A stretch of DNA of 64,000 bases. Source: Siphonodentalium dalli (lineage: Eukaryota > Mollusca > Scaphopoda > Gadilida > Siphonodentaliidae). A program made the translations under genes and the position numbers. Shown piece after piece: positions 57,301 to 64,000 of this stretch. The first letter of the stretch is position 1; every line of letters starts with the position of its first letter. The stretch spans positions 150,904,875 through 150,968,874 of the forward strand of contig CP136062.1 of assembly GCA_032622095.1 (NCBI GenBank), given 5' to 3'. The notes under the pieces are model-generated. The model had not been told where the DNA came from. It was given only the letters and a program-made list of their open reading frames with translations, and searched no databases.

Positions 57301-57925
57301 CAACTCCTTAACCACAGCAGAATATATGGGTAATTTTTTAGGATTTAGTCAGAAATATGGCTTGTTGCCATTCATCGGAAAGTTCTCACCGAGCCATATT
57401 TCCGCCTAAATCCTGAAAAATTACCCATAATTCTGATGTGGTTAAGGGGTCGATTATTTAGGGCATTACTGTATTTAAATGTCAATGTGTACATCAATTT
57501 ATTTGAATTTTTTATTTTTTATTTTCTAGGTCAAATGAGCTACTGTACAAGAGCTCTCTCAAATTGACACATAACATTTTTTATTCTTCATATTGGTCAC
57601 CTATAAACCAAAAGTTTAAAGTTGGATAGACGCACAGGTGATCGGAGCAATGCTCTGAAATATAATTTTGGGGAGCACAACTTACCTTAAGAAAATTATC
57701 AATAAAATATTCCACGATATCAAGTCGCCCAATGTAGGTGGCTAAAGTCATTGGTGTCCATCCTTCCACAAAATGCTCGAAGTCTATATCATGAGAACTA
57801 CATATACTGGTTATTTCTGCTAGTTCCTTCCTATCCTTTATAGCTGAATTTAATTGTCGTTCTGGAGCTGAAGTTGTCAAGTCTGGAGTGTTTTCAGAGA
57901 GACCATTGCAATGAACATAGTCCAT
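39057..57925 (-). CDS. Ankyrin-repeat and SOCS-box (ASB) protein, complete gene (8 coding exons)
   Basis: Joining 57925-57686, 55748-55542, 53442-53239, 52349-52271, 49477-49346, 46566-46428, 40557-40444 and 39321-39057 gives 1380 bases in one open frame: 459 residues and a TGA stop. Every junction has GT and AG borders, with phases 0,0,0,1,1,2,2. Residues about 54-333 hold roughly eight ankyrin repeats, the clearest being TPLHIAAMYGYMDIIKLLIE at about 268-287. Residues about 418-457 form a SOCS box: a BC-box (L421-K-D-L-S-R-I-C-I), the basic RRC-LGN segment, and the Cul5-box motif L444-P-L-P. Known family role: the ankyrin repeats bind a substrate, and the SOCS box recruits Elongin B/C and Cullin 5 for ubiquitination. 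An oddity is Ser425 where many SOCS boxes have Cys. The start ATG is the first in frame after an upstream TAA in the candidate 5' exon. The exact ASB subtype is not assigned. Confidence 0.93.
39457..39975 (+). pseudogene. LINE 3' end with degenerate reverse-transcriptase C-terminus
   Basis: On the plus strand, inside the last ASB intron. From about 39507 it reads RIEYKLATLCFQFFDKTLPP, then YISDLLTRYVPGR and, after an in-frame TGA near 39676, WNSLPYNLKNSKSIDTFKKQ-type sequence. This is the conserved C-terminal tail of CR1/L2-type LINE reverse transcriptase proteins, as I recognise them. It is followed by CGCTTTGAG, AGATTAAGCGCCATACAAAT and a TTA microsatellite (about 39957-39972), a typical 3' tail. 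It is 5'-truncated and not functional. The clade assignment is tentative. Confidence 0.75.
40131..40260 (-). pseudogene. Partial copy of ASB coding exon 8 with intact acceptor
   Basis: Matches the acceptor and first about 115 bases of coding exon 8 (39200-39330), in the same orientation, about 800 bp upstream in the gene. The acceptor TTCTTTTCAG is retained. An 8-bp insertion close to the 5' edge places an in-frame TAG after three codons when it is spliced to coding exon 7, and the SOCS-box part is absent. If used, it would give a protein of about 375 residues lacking the SOCS box. Confidence 0.8.
40262..40342. repeat. GACG-type repeat tail fragment
   Basis: The fragment CATCCGGAAACCAAATGACG, then GACAGAC and AAACGGGCGTATAAAAA match the 3' end of the repeat at 52540-52799. 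Confidence 0.6.
40444..40557 (-). CDS. ASB coding exon 7
   Basis: 114 bases encoding residues 334(part)-372(part), starting R-L-A-S-V-G-C-V-F-D and ending L-L-D-L-L-T. The acceptor is TAATTTTCAG|GCTTGC, the donor CTCAC|GTAAGT. It covers the region between the last ankyrin repeat and the SOCS-box exon, with a weak ankyrin-like helix (GQTAEVLIQGCANL). Confidence 0.9.
40558..41406. other. ASB intron sequence with 'caagga' repeats
   Basis: Short repeats of ATTTTCAAGGA/GTTTCAAGGA type lie at 40625-40720; related inverted material (CCAGGGTTTTCAAGGGGT) lies at about 41300-41395. No exon. Confidence 0.45.
41407..41526. mobile_element. Family B half copy
   Basis: One terminus (TTGAAATAGTGTGTCTGTCG) and one half-palindrome ending CTGGGGACCCCATTCTGCC. 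Lies in the ASB intron between coding exons 6 and 7. Confidence 0.65.
41527..43424. repeat. ASB intron with short tandem duplications
   Basis: A unit of about 55-60 bp with GGTGACTGCAATGCAAGG and ATAACCCATTGA is duplicated at about 42158-42262, and a diverged piece recurs at about 43317-43365. A 35-bp unit (AGAATGGTTAATACATGTAT plus TGGTTGAATTCGGAT) is repeated four times at about 43190-43310. Otherwise AT-rich and non-coding. Confidence 0.6.
43425..43960. repeat. Dispersed repeat, 100-bp paragraphs
   Basis: Three paragraphs containing CCAAACCTGCATACCAAATT, TCTGATAACCCATGGTTGAG and AGAGGGATAACTCTTGAACA. Same family as 22529-22940 and 32575-33085. Confidence 0.65.
44348..45521. mobile_element. 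MULE-like element, long inverted ends and 9-bp duplication
   Basis: Terminal inverted repeats start TAGTCCAAGTCTTCTCGTAC and are nearly identical for about 66 bp, with weaker similarity out to about 105 bp. It is flanked by a perfect 9-bp direct repeat ATTAACTCT (44339-44347 and 45522-45530). Long inverted ends plus a 9-bp duplication are typical of Mutator-like elements. The 127-codon minus-strand open frame inside (44628-45011) is not recognisable. Probably non-autonomous. Confidence 0.8.
45630..46389. mobile_element. Family H hAT-like element (760 bp)
   Basis: The ends are CAAACCTGTTAACTTTTG and the inverse ACTTAACAGCTCTG. Perfect 8-bp flanking repeat CATATCAT (45622-45629 and 46390-46397). 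Its right edge is only 38 bp from the donor end of ASB coding exon 6. Confidence 0.87.
46428..46566 (-). CDS. ASB coding exon 6
   Basis: 139 bases, residues 288(part)-334(part): G-S-D-L-G-L-R-D-Q-R then LRPIEVAMESDRTAVVRYFM, the last clear ankyrin repeat. The acceptor is TTTAAATTTTAAG|GTGGCA, the donor CAAAG|GTAAGT. The acceptor edge is copied twice more at 47154-47275. Confidence 0.92.
46712..47099. mobile_element. Family A2 TTAA-ended MITE
   Basis: The ends are TTAACCCTTTACCCAACA and TGTTGGGTAAAGGGTTAA. Two A cores at about 46862-46935 and 47001-47075. It lies in the ASB intron between the real coding exon 6 and the copies of its edge. Confidence 0.87.
47154..47275 (-). repeat. Two tandem copies of the acceptor edge of ASB coding exon 6
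   Basis: A unit of about 58 bp (CAGGTCATACAAT, TCATAATACC, CAGATC and CACCTTAAAATTTAAA) occurs twice. Its right half matches the intron-exon border of coding exon 6 (46552-46580). The copy at 47243-47270 keeps the AG dinucleotide; the copy at 47184-47216 has AAT instead of AAG. Confidence 0.75.
47428..49345 (-). repeat. 62/64-bp tandem array of an ankyrin exon end plus its splice donor, about 31 copies
   Basis: Each unit reads, on the minus strand, CACATCGCGGCTATGTATGG, ATACATGGACATTATCAAGC, TACTAATAGAAG|GTATGCTTCT. The first 52 bases match the 3' end of ASB coding exon 5 (residues H-I-A-A-M-Y-G-Y-M-D-I-I-K-L-L-I-E-G) and the last 10 are intron, including the donor. Two unit types exist: A (62 bp, with GTATGC) and B (64 bp, GTACGTTTCTCAAACTC-type, like the real exon flank). 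Alternating A+B pairs (126 bp) keep a frame open, which creates a 157-codon open frame at 48108-48581. I count about 31 units directly abutting the real exon. Confidence 0.93.
49346..49477 (-). CDS. ASB coding exon 5 (source of the tandem array)
   Basis: 132 bases, residues 244(part)-288(part): GHTDIVRNLVSHGCDVNKED then VYHN and TPLHIAAMYGYMDIIKLLIE, two textbook ankyrin repeats. The acceptor is TTATTGTTAG|GTCACA; the donor is GAAG|GTACGT (49341-49345). The array of partial copies begins immediately downstream. Confidence 0.93.
49737..50129. mobile_element. Family K TTAA-ended element
   Basis: Inverted ends TTAAAGATGGTCTATCTCTT and the inverse, with arms of about 50 bp continuing through TATATAGTTTCC. 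A solo arm is at 53459-53500. Located in the ASB intron between coding exons 4 and 5. Confidence 0.75.
50255..50590. repeat. Family G-related fragment
   Basis: Shares TTCGGGGGTAAAAAATATTT, GATTCGAGTCAAGGA and AAGATGGATAACTCTAAAAT with 24377-24823 and 26022-26444. Termini are not delimited. Confidence 0.6.
50600..51172. mobile_element. Family A3 relic split by a nested A2 element
   Basis: The left part (AGGGAGCCTCGCATATA to TTGACCTT, about 50610-50666) and right part (GTCTGTTCATTCTCTTATAT to GAAAAGGTTAA, 51069-51172) form one A3 element. The A2 element at 50667-51068 is inserted at a TTAA between them. Confidence 0.75.
50667..51068. mobile_element. Family A2 MITE nested in A3
   Basis: The ends are TTAACCCTTTACCCAACA and the inverse. 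Two A cores at about 50814-50888 and 50969-51042. TTAA is duplicated at the borders. Confidence 0.87.
51239..52136. mobile_element. Family H hAT-like element (898 bp)
   Basis: The ends are CAGACCTGTTTAATGCC and the inverse GATTAAACAGGTCTG. Perfect 8-bp flanking repeat ATCACATT (51231-51238 and 52137-52144). No transposase recognised. Lies in the ASB intron upstream of coding exon 5. Confidence 0.88.
52271..52349 (-). CDS. ASB coding exon 4
   Basis: 79 bases, residues 218-243 plus one base: ILSDAGCQINASNKYGVTPV, YEATLT. It completes one ankyrin repeat and begins the next. The acceptor is AAATGTGTTTCAG|ATACTG, the donor CACTG|GTATGT. Confidence 0.9.
52540..52799. repeat. GACG-type animal repeat
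   Basis: Contains AGGGGCATAACTCCGGTGAA, CCCAAATTCGAACTTGAAC, a GGACGGACGGAC run at about 52735-52755 and ACGGCCGTTTTTTCAAACGG, nearly identical to 27530-27720 within the A4 element. Confidence 0.75.
53239..53442 (-). CDS. ASB coding exon 3
   Basis: 204 bases, residues 150-217: VAHLLLNRGADVQLADNVGI, TPLYAAIKSNNEELVSKLIE, RNCDVNIGSQDHAPLFLASR and onward, about two ankyrin repeats. The acceptor is TTGTCACCTCAG|GTAGCT, the donor GCTAAA|GTAAGT. Both splice phases are 0. Confidence 0.93.
53556..53669. mobile_element. Family C left arm only, fused to family B
   Basis: Runs from TACAGTAATGCCATAAATAA to the hairpin apex (GAAAGCTCTCAGTGAGAG), then changes abruptly to B sequence (GGACCTCATTCTG). The break is at the palindrome centre. 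Confidence 0.75.
53670..54027. mobile_element. Family B long form, truncated left
   Basis: Starts inside a B half (GGACCTCATTCTGTGTGGCC), continues through the linker and a complete right half-palindrome, and ends ACACTAAACTCAGACTTG. Confidence 0.7.
54083..54241. mobile_element. Family C hairpin with the centre deleted
   Basis: Both termini are present (TACAGTAATGCCCTAAATAA and the inverse), but the central about 60 bp around the apex is lost (AGTCAGAAA joined to TGAGCCATATTTCC). Confidence 0.8.
54242..55011. other. Unassigned ASB intron sequence
   Basis: No exon or delimited repeat was recognised. Confidence 0.4.
55012..55155. repeat. Fold-back palindrome
   Basis: Arms of about 60 bp: TCGTTCTATTTTATACG, TTTATCAACCTCGT and ACTAAATTC on the left, inverse on the right, with a central GAGCCTCGG / CCTCGGCTC. 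In an ASB intron. Confidence 0.65.
55542..55748 (-). CDS. ASB coding exon 2
   Basis: 207 bases, residues 81-149: begins C-D-L-T-T-E-A-S-A-R, then DTPLLTAARKGSKEICELLL, DNGAAVNKK and TPLLVAIEHHQLE. About one and a half ankyrin repeats. The acceptor is TTTTTTTTACAG|TGTGAT, the donor TTAGAG|GTATGC. Only 12 intron bases separate it from an A3 transposon. A deleted relic of this exon lies at 56031-56095. Confidence 0.93.
55761..56015. mobile_element. Family A3 MITE adjoining the coding exon 2 acceptor
   Basis: The left end is TTAATCATTCCATGACAGGAG-like, the right end TCATGAAAGGTTTAA. Two A cores, at about 55807-55878 and 55908-55970. It begins 12 bp from the splice acceptor, so any branch point for coding exon 2 must lie within it. 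Confidence 0.75.
56031..56095 (-). pseudogene. Internally deleted copy of ASB coding exon 2
   Basis: The block from CTAGCATATCTCTAATTGAT to CCACCAATAGAG matches the 3' end of coding exon 2 (55533-55575). It is followed directly by AACACCGTAAAAATAAAT, resembling that exon's acceptor flank (CACACTGTAAAAAAAATTAA). The donor GT is changed to AT. The central about 160 bp is missing. Confidence 0.65.
56150..57270. repeat. Tandem segmental duplication, about 250 bp per copy
   Basis: Copy 1 (56152-56244 plus 56803-56925) and copy 2 (57011-57265) share AATATAATATGAGGCTAAT, TGTGAATCTAACCTG-type and ATTTCGAGGGCTGCCTTCAT segments. Copy 1 is split by the hAT element at 56245-56802. Copy 2 carries extra tandem CACCCTTCATATACC units (about 57133-57212). 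Confidence 0.8.
56245..56802. mobile_element. hAT-like element with empty site nearby (558 bp)
   Basis: The ends are TAGGGCCCTGCAAATCGGG and CGATTGGCAGGGCCCTA. Flanking 8-mers AATTTTTC / CATTTTTC match at 7 of 8. The uninterrupted site (GGGACATTTTTCCTAATTTC, about 57094-57113) is present in the second copy of the host duplication. Related to 37565-38677. Confidence 0.88.
57281..57473. mobile_element. Family C hairpin, right arm partly deleted
   Basis: Starts ACAGTAATGCCCTAAATAAT. The left arm is complete to the apex; the right arm resumes at GCCATATTTCCGCC, so about 30 bp on the right of the centre is lost. Ends GGGCATTACTGTA. Confidence 0.8.
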
Positions 57926-57929
57926 ACCT
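57686..57929 (-). CDS. ASB coding exon 1 (start codon)
   Basis: The exon starts after TTCTTTTTTCAG with AGGT, then ATG at 57925. It encodes residues 1-80: a non-ankyrin N-terminus (M-D-Y-V-H-C-N-G) and the first ankyrin repeat (GWTPMTLATYIGRLDIVEYF, IDNFLK). The donor is CTTAAG|GTAAGT, phase 0. Because the exon has an acceptor 4 bases upstream of ATG, an untranslated 5' exon must exist. Confidence 0.9.
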
Positions 57930-58477
57930 CTGAAAAAAGAAATGAAAGTCCTTCGATTTTGAAAAATGCAGGTGCACAGTTAATTGCCTGATTTTTTATC
58001 CAGACGCGCGATTTTGCTTCGGTGCACATAACAGGAAATATATCAACACATGCTTATGGGTACATGTAGTTACATGTATGTACTGCATTGAGCGATGACG
58101 TAATTTCATTAGCTGTTTTGACAACATTGTCTCTTTGATTCCTTCAATCGCTTTAATTGTCTGTGACATGCACGTATTTAACAGTACACACTGACCATAA
58201 CGGGCTAAAAAACACTCCGTTGTGTAACCTTTCAGGTCTTAAAATCCGACGTGAATCAGAACCATGATTCTCATTTTTATTCTTGGTAAAAAGTCTTGAT
58301 TCCCTGTAGAAACGCTATGTTTTAATTTTCGCAAAATTTAATGGATTTTAAGGCCTGCCTTTGATGCTATGACTTCCCCGACGATCTTTTTTAATTATTG
58401 AGTAAACTTAACCAAGATCTTTTCAATTCTAGGTGCGCAAGAGAAATTGTGCACATCAAAATCGAAGGACTGCTAAC

Positions 58478-59170
58478 GTGCGATGATGCTGGTGGGTCCT
58501 GTTTATGTGCTATCATGCTAGTGGGTCCTGCTAATGTGCTACTAGTATGATGTAGGTGGGTCCTGCTAATGTGCTACATGTGTATAATGTTGGTGGGTCC
58601 TGCTAATGTGCTACATGTGTATAATGTTGGTGGGTCCTGCTAATGTGCTATGATGTTGATGGGTCCTACTGAATTTCTCTGATGTTGTTAGGGCAAACTG
58701 GTGCTGTTAAGAAAGAGTATCGTTAATTTTGTTTAAAGTTGGTAATTTTCACTGTGTTCGGACCATCTGAACATACATGTATCCAGGAAAAGCCATTATG
58801 TGTGTCAAACATACAAAAACATATATTATGAAATATTTTTAAACTGGTTGTGGTAGTTGTAGCAATAACGAAGATGGCTATTCATGCAGGAAGCAAATTA
58901 CTTTTGAAATTTTGATAAGCAAATAACCTCATATTGACATGAGTAGAGAGCATTGTTCTAAAATCATATAAAATTCATACCAAATTGCATAGCTTTTATC
59001 CAAATTTCGGTAGCAAATTACAATGCGATACCAGTTAATTTGCTCCCTGTATTCATGTTGTTTTGCAAACACCAGCACAGCCATTATTCATTTTTTCAAA
59101 AATATATATGTTCTTGAATGTTTCATACAGACACTGGCTCTTTCTCAAATCCCTCAAATTGGTCAAACGA
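58478..59170. mobile_element. Family F copy with tandemly expanded end
   Basis: The left end has five to six copies of a unit of about 30-40 bp (GTGGGTCCTGCTAATGTGCT). The interior (CATCTGAACATACATGTATC, AAAAGCCATTATGTGTGTCA) and right arm (ATATATATGTTCTTGAATGT) match 3445-3959. About 170 bp of unrelated sequence is inserted near 58885-59050. Confidence 0.65.
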
Positions 59171-59616
59171 ATGCTGGACATTTCGGGACTTGGGTTTGTG
59201 GTTCTGCATCTGAACTTTTCGACATCTGATTTTTTCGCACTTCGGACGTTTCGACACCTTGTGATTTTTGGACCAATGAAACCATCAATGATGACTAGAA
59301 ATGATTTATATTTCCATTCTTCATTTCAATAAAATGTAATAAGACGTAAAATTGTAGATAACAAAAAGAAAACACATGATGCATAAAACAATGATATTAA
59401 CTGATGGAAGTGAATATACCAAGTCATAGCCTTGTGTACGCCACGCAATTCCAGTTATACTGACATAGGCTTAAATTTATGTATTTTGAGTAATGATTCT
59501 TTAATTCGTATATGAACTACAATGTATATAGGTCGACATGATGACTGATGGCCTGTGTGCAGCCATGCACAAATCGTTACTAGTAGGTAATGGTATTTCC
59601 GACATGGGACTACTAG

Positions 59617-59994
59617 TACCCCGCTGGACAAAACAAGTGTCCATTGGCACCGCGGTGTATTTGCCGTTCGGCTGCGGTGTCAGAGTTTGTAACTGCAGTT
59701 TAGCACCGCGGCCAAACGGCAAGTACACTGCGGCCAAACGGCAAGTTCACTGTGGCCGAAAGCCAACTACCCTACGGTCGAATGGCATGTACACCGTGGT
59801 TAGATTTCTGGTTTCTATTGTCTTTTTTCAGTTTGATGAAAGTACACCGTGGCAAATACACCATGCCGAATGGCAATTACACAGCGGCCCAACTGTAGTT
59901 AGCCGGTGGAGCCACGGTGTAGTTGCATTTCGGCCGCGGTGGCAATGCTAACCGCACCGCAGTTAAGTGGACACTTGTTTTGTCCAACAGGGTA
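59617..59994. mobile_element. Inverted-terminal element, GC-rich
   Basis: The ends are TACCCCGCTGGACAAAACAA (then GTGTCC) and the inverse. The interior contains diverged repeats of GCGGCCAAACGGCAAGTACA. The long open frame crossing it (59538-59951) is a by-product of low stop density, not a gene. Confidence 0.7.
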
Positions 59995-61824
59995 TATAGT
60001 CTCTTTCGAGTCCATACTAAGTAGCCTATAAGTATAACCAGGCACGTGATTTTGATTTTGGAAATGGATCATCCTATGTGGATCTAAATCCCCAATTACC
60101 TCGTACTGTCTGAAAGTGCTCAAATTCAATGCGCACATTGATTATGCGTTGAATCAGTACTCGGTTGCCACGCCACCATTGTTGTGACGAACGTGCGCAT
60201 TTGACGTTGATGTGATAAATGACTTCATGTAACTTGTAAGCAACGCATTGATCTACAATACTTTAACAGTTTGGCTATTTCAGCCCATAAAAAATAATGC
60301 CATTAATGCAATAATGGGGCCGACTTCTCTCTCGAAATTTTTAATTTACTCTGACCGACTTCTCTTGGCGTCTTGGGGCCGACTTCTCAGGGACCAACTT
60401 TGAAAATTGTATTTGTAAAGTTTGTTTGGGGCCAACTTCTCCAGATACCGTTTTCGTCATGTTCAAAACTTGAAATGGCAGCCGCAGACGGCGCAGTGCA
60501 CTCAATCACATTGAATGTGATGTCACACTTTTCAGGTCAAGGTCATAAATCCAAACCTTCTCGGTTGGGGTTCCTTCTCATGGAGTCATGTTTACCTATC
60601 ACTGTATATACATGTATCCAGGAAATGGAAGTTTTATGGTACGAAAGTTTTATGGTACGAAACGTCCGATGAATGATGTGGAAAGAAAAAAGTGACCGAC
60701 TTTGCGAATGTATATACAAACCAGGCTCATTGAACACAGCCGTATATTTATTCTCATATAAAATATATCATGCAACTCCAACGAGTAGATGACACAAACT
60801 TTTATAGTTTATTAATAGATGCCAGAATATTTCAAATGTCAAATCATCGCTTTTCAGCTGGCAATTCCACGGGTTTTGTTTTGACACGTGATCGGATTTC
60901 CTATAGTCTGTTTCAATCTCGTGCTAAATGTGATTAAAACTCAGAACGTGCCGCTGGGCCCGGATCTTCGTGACTCAGTCTCAGATTGTGATTGTTCTAG
61001 TTTGCCACAGGTGACTTGCAATCATACTTTTATGGTATTTGAGACATGTGTACATGTGAGATGGTTACTTCGAGCTGAAATTCAGTAATATAATCAATTA
61101 AGAAAAGTGATCCAAGCTTCGAAACTGACTATATCGGAGAATATGCAAGGTAAACATTCCAACGTGCACATGATTCATTCATTTGCGAAGTGATGTAACT
61201 TGTGAAATGTAAAAAATGTATGGAAGCCGAAATTGGTATTGATATAGGTTACACTGGTGTAAATGTTTTCCATAGGCCTCAGTGCTAACGTTTTAGCGTA
61301 TGCTGTTGGCTATATGAACCATGGGTCCAATTTTTTTTTTAAATCTGAAAAATTGACATTTCGGGAAACTTTTTACACAAAAAAATCATATCTGTCTAGC
61401 AGGGAATTCGCCTTTAAATCTTGTGTTTTCGTAACTAGTGTCAGATCCGCATAAAAAAATACTGTCATATTTTAGACCACACCAACAAATTCAAACTTCA
61501 CTACAAAGGGTTAATTCCTGTGCCAATGGCTATCTTACCTATGGGAAATCATAGGGAAGAGGTGTGATGATTTTTTTATGCAAAAAGCACACAAGGCTAT
61601 TGACCAATCAGGGCCCAGTGTCTATTTTATTCTCTCCTATATATTCCTCCCGCATCCGCTAGAGGTCTCTCCGAACCTTATTTACACCAGTGTAACCTAT
61701 ATGGCTATTTCAGTCTGTGGGGTCCGTATGTGGTTTCACCTAGGTCTATTTGATGCGAAAATAAAAATATATATCTATAATTACGGCTTTCAGATATAGT
61801 TTTCAATATACTTCAATGTGACAC
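59995..61824. other. Unassigned stretch
   Basis: Probably ASB first-intron or upstream sequence. A GGGGCCGACTTCTC phrase recurs three or four times at about 60317-60450. No exon was recognised among several short open frames. Confidence 0.4.
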
Positions 61825-61947
61825 TATGGTATCCGATAATGGTTTTTTGAAAGATATTAAATTATATGAGTCATATGCAACCACATGAAGCAAACTATTT
61901 CACACAATAATTTAATATCTTTCAACAAACCATTATCGGATACCATA
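61825..61947. repeat. Palindrome with 41-bp arms
   Basis: The left arm TATGGTATCCGATAATGGTT, continuing to GAAAGATATTAAATTAT, and the inverse right arm are separated by about 40 bp. Probably a small fold-back element. Confidence 0.75.
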
Positions 61948-62666
61948 AATTATCTGGAATTTCATTAATATTCTCAATTCTGATTCGGTCGCTGATTCTG
62001 GATATATCATCTAGTTCAGTATTGAGAATACTCCCAACAATTATTCATATATTAGATAATGACCTTACACAACATTGTGCGAAAGTTTGCAACATAGTCA
62101 GGAGGTTTTTCGAGTGCAGATTGAACAATACATAAATATTATTATATAATGCATATTAAGTTACATGACTGAGTGATGTTATTATTATACAGTTTATGTG
62201 TGTTCGTGTACCACATTAATATTATATCTATGTATGGCAACCTGTCCCAACCCAGGGACGTATTTTGCTTTATAAATTCTATTATATTCTATTCTATAGC
62301 CAGCTCCTTTTCTTAACTAAAAAAACGGAAGACCCAGGAAGACTACTCAACGTTAGCTACTGTTTTCACTCAAAGTTAATTAAATTGATCAACACAACAG
62401 TTTCTGTTGAGCAAAAAAACACCACCAGCCCGATCACCATATTGCCAAAAGACTGGTACATAAAACTCAAATGCTCTTATTTTAATAATAAAAAAATAAA
62501 AAAATAAAAAATATGTTACCCATGTAAATATCTTTTATTCACGCGCCCCCTAATAATCCTCAGTTCATTGAGTGTATGAGGTATACTGTAGATGCTGTAG
62601 ATGTGTAGATGCAAAATCAATCGGTTGTTGAGCGATTTCACTTTCAGTGTTGAGTAATAATTTTAC

Positions 62667-63266
62667 TTAAAGGGGTACTGTACCCAAGATGTTGTTGTTG
62701 GTTTCTATAATCCCCGAGTCGGAGAATAATGTAAAAACTTTTCCATTTTTTTAAAGTTTGTTGAGTACGAAGTATTGTTACGGATGGCAAATTTACCGGA
62801 ATGCAAAAATACAAATTGTCGTTGTCGAGTAATTTTTGAAAAGTTTTCAACCAAATGAATCAAATAAACATTATATTATATGGTTAGTAGTCCCATATAC
62901 TCATTTAAGTTAGTGTACCGTCACTAGTCAATGAGTGGCTTGGGTTTTCTCCCCGTATAAGCATAATGTTTCAAACGATCGTGTGTGCAATTGTTTTCCT
63001 AATCCAATATCCCTCAATTATAATTTGATTACGTTTTGTACACGGAAATTCGAATTTTAAGAGACGCCATTTTATGGCTGGAGCCATAAAATCAATTTAT
63101 ATTAAATTATTAACTTTTAAATTATTAAATTTTAAGATAGCCTATTAACCTGAGCGTTTACAGAATACATCTTCGACTCAAATTACTTATATTTCTATAT
63201 AGTATCGATAATAGATCGTTGTTATCACCGGGAATTTATTGAAAATGGCGTACAGTACCCCTTTAA
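62667..63266. mobile_element. Family L TTAA-flanked element
   Basis: The ends are AGGGGTACTGTACCCA and TGGCGTACAGTACCCCT, each bordered by TTAA. About 592 bp, single copy here. It lies just inside the putative first intron of the ASB gene. Confidence 0.7.
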
Positions 63267-63322
63267 CTCGTTCAGTAGAAATATTCAAAACTTTCGTCAA
63301 CGTTGCTTGGTGGTATACTTAC

Positions 63323-63470
63323 AATAGGTTGAGTTAGCAAAAGTTTAGCAAAAGTTTAGTCAACGAGATTTCCAGTGCAGATCCTTCACTTTCGACGCCG
63401 TTTTCAAGTTGGTGCTCGTTCGCCGGGATCGGCTGTCGTTACTTTCCATGTGCCCTTGTTAGGTCATTTA
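63323..63470 (-). other. Candidate untranslated first exon of the ASB gene
   Basis: A good donor, CCTATT|GTAAGT, lies at 63318-63323 on the minus strand. The sequence upstream of it has a short open frame (ATG at about 63450, 29 codons) that ends before the donor. In the frame of the ASB start codon an upstream TAA precedes it. Spliced to the exon at 57929 this would give a 5' UTR with one small upstream open frame. The exon start is unknown, and no transcript evidence is available. Confidence 0.35.
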
Positions 63471-63504
63471 GATCGGAGTCTCGCATGTGAATAAAACCAG
63501 AAGG

Positions 63505-63595
63505 GAACTCTCAATATTTTCGGAATAGCGAATCTTCGGAATAAAGAAACTTCGAAATAGCGAATCTTCGGAATAGTGAACATTCGCAATAAATA
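63505..63595. repeat. Short tandem repeat in the presumed ASB 5' region
   Basis: Four diverged copies of TTCGGAATAGCGAATC. Located just upstream of the candidate first exon. Confidence 0.7.
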
Positions 63596-63652
63596 CATTC
63601 ATAACCCACTCGTCACGCACGTTTCCTATGCGTATAGTGACATAGTATTAAC

Positions 63653-63967
63653 GCTGATGGGGTCACTCTCGTCAAGAAAGTGCTGAATGTACACAGGTTT
63701 TGACAATTTTGAAAATAAGCTGAAGGGTACACGGTTTTGTGATCGGCACTAATGTGTTCCGAACGTCTGGCGCCTATATATATATCAGTTCGTTTTCAGT
63801 TCATTTTCCTTCGAAAATATACAATTATTCTCTAACAAAAATCATGGCAGACACGAAAACTAAAAGTCATTTATAGAACGAGATTCCAAAACATGTGTAT
63901 ACCCTTCAGCACATTTTCAAAACCGTGTACCCTTCAGCACTTGTTTTGGTCAGAGTGACCCCCTTTG
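63653..63967. mobile_element. Family I inverted-repeat element, second copy
   Basis: Matches 21753-22073: GGGGTCACTCTC at the left, GAGTGACCCCC at the right, with internal GTACACAGG/ACCCTTCAGCAC segments. No clear target duplication. Confidence 0.7.
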
Positions 63968-64000
63968 ACATGGCACACCTTAAATTATTCGGTATATTTT

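Noticed and set aside
59538-59951. 137-codon open frame on the plus strand
   Set aside because: It crosses both the flank and interior of an inverted-ended element, and its repetitive residues come from the GCGGCCAAACGGCAAG subrepeats. No similarity was recognised.

Overview
This is eukaryotic, AT-rich, repeat-dense animal DNA, most likely from a mollusc and probably a bivalve. Exons are short, interrupted and have GT-AG borders. Several repeat blocks end in GACG/GGAC runs next to a phrase like 'gggcataactc', a style I associate with bivalve genomes. The species assignment is inference. There is no bacterial or viral gene content, and I see no tRNA, rRNA or CRISPR.

Two host genes can be supported, both on the minus strand. 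(1) A complete ankyrin-repeat and SOCS-box (ASB) gene runs from 57925 down to 39057. Its eight coding exons join in frame into 1380 coding bases (459 residues plus stop), with about eight ankyrin repeats and a C-terminal SOCS box. A non-coding first exon may lie near 63323-63470. The expected role is substrate receptor of an Elongin B/C-Cullin 5 ubiquitin ligase. (2) The first coding exon (13312-13570) of an SLC9A-type Na+/H+ exchanger. The rest of that gene would lie to the left; no further exon was recognised, so positions 1-13311 are probably its first intron.

Layout: 1-13311 is the putative exchanger intron, filled with short inverted-repeat transposons, minisatellites and G-tracts. 13312-14000 holds the exchanger exon and its upstream region. 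14000-39000 is intergenic and almost entirely mobile-element debris. 39057-57929 is the ASB gene, with transposons in most introns. 58000-64000 is its presumed first intron and 5' region.

The most unusual feature is inside the ASB gene. Several exon edges are duplicated into the neighbouring introns. The 3' end of coding exon 5, with its splice donor, is amplified about 31 times as a 62/64-bp tandem array (47428-49345). The acceptor edge of coding exon 6 is present twice more. Coding exon 8 has a partial upstream copy with a stop before the SOCS box. Coding exon 2 has an internally deleted relic.

The transposons are mostly non-autonomous DNA elements. Many can be delimited from the sequence alone: 8-bp target duplications (hAT-like), TTAA ends (piggyBac-like) and 9-bp duplications (MULE-like). 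Family names used below: A1-A4 share one palindromic core but differ in their ends; B is an hAT-like fold-back; C is a long hairpin; E, F, G, H, I, J, K, L and M are others.
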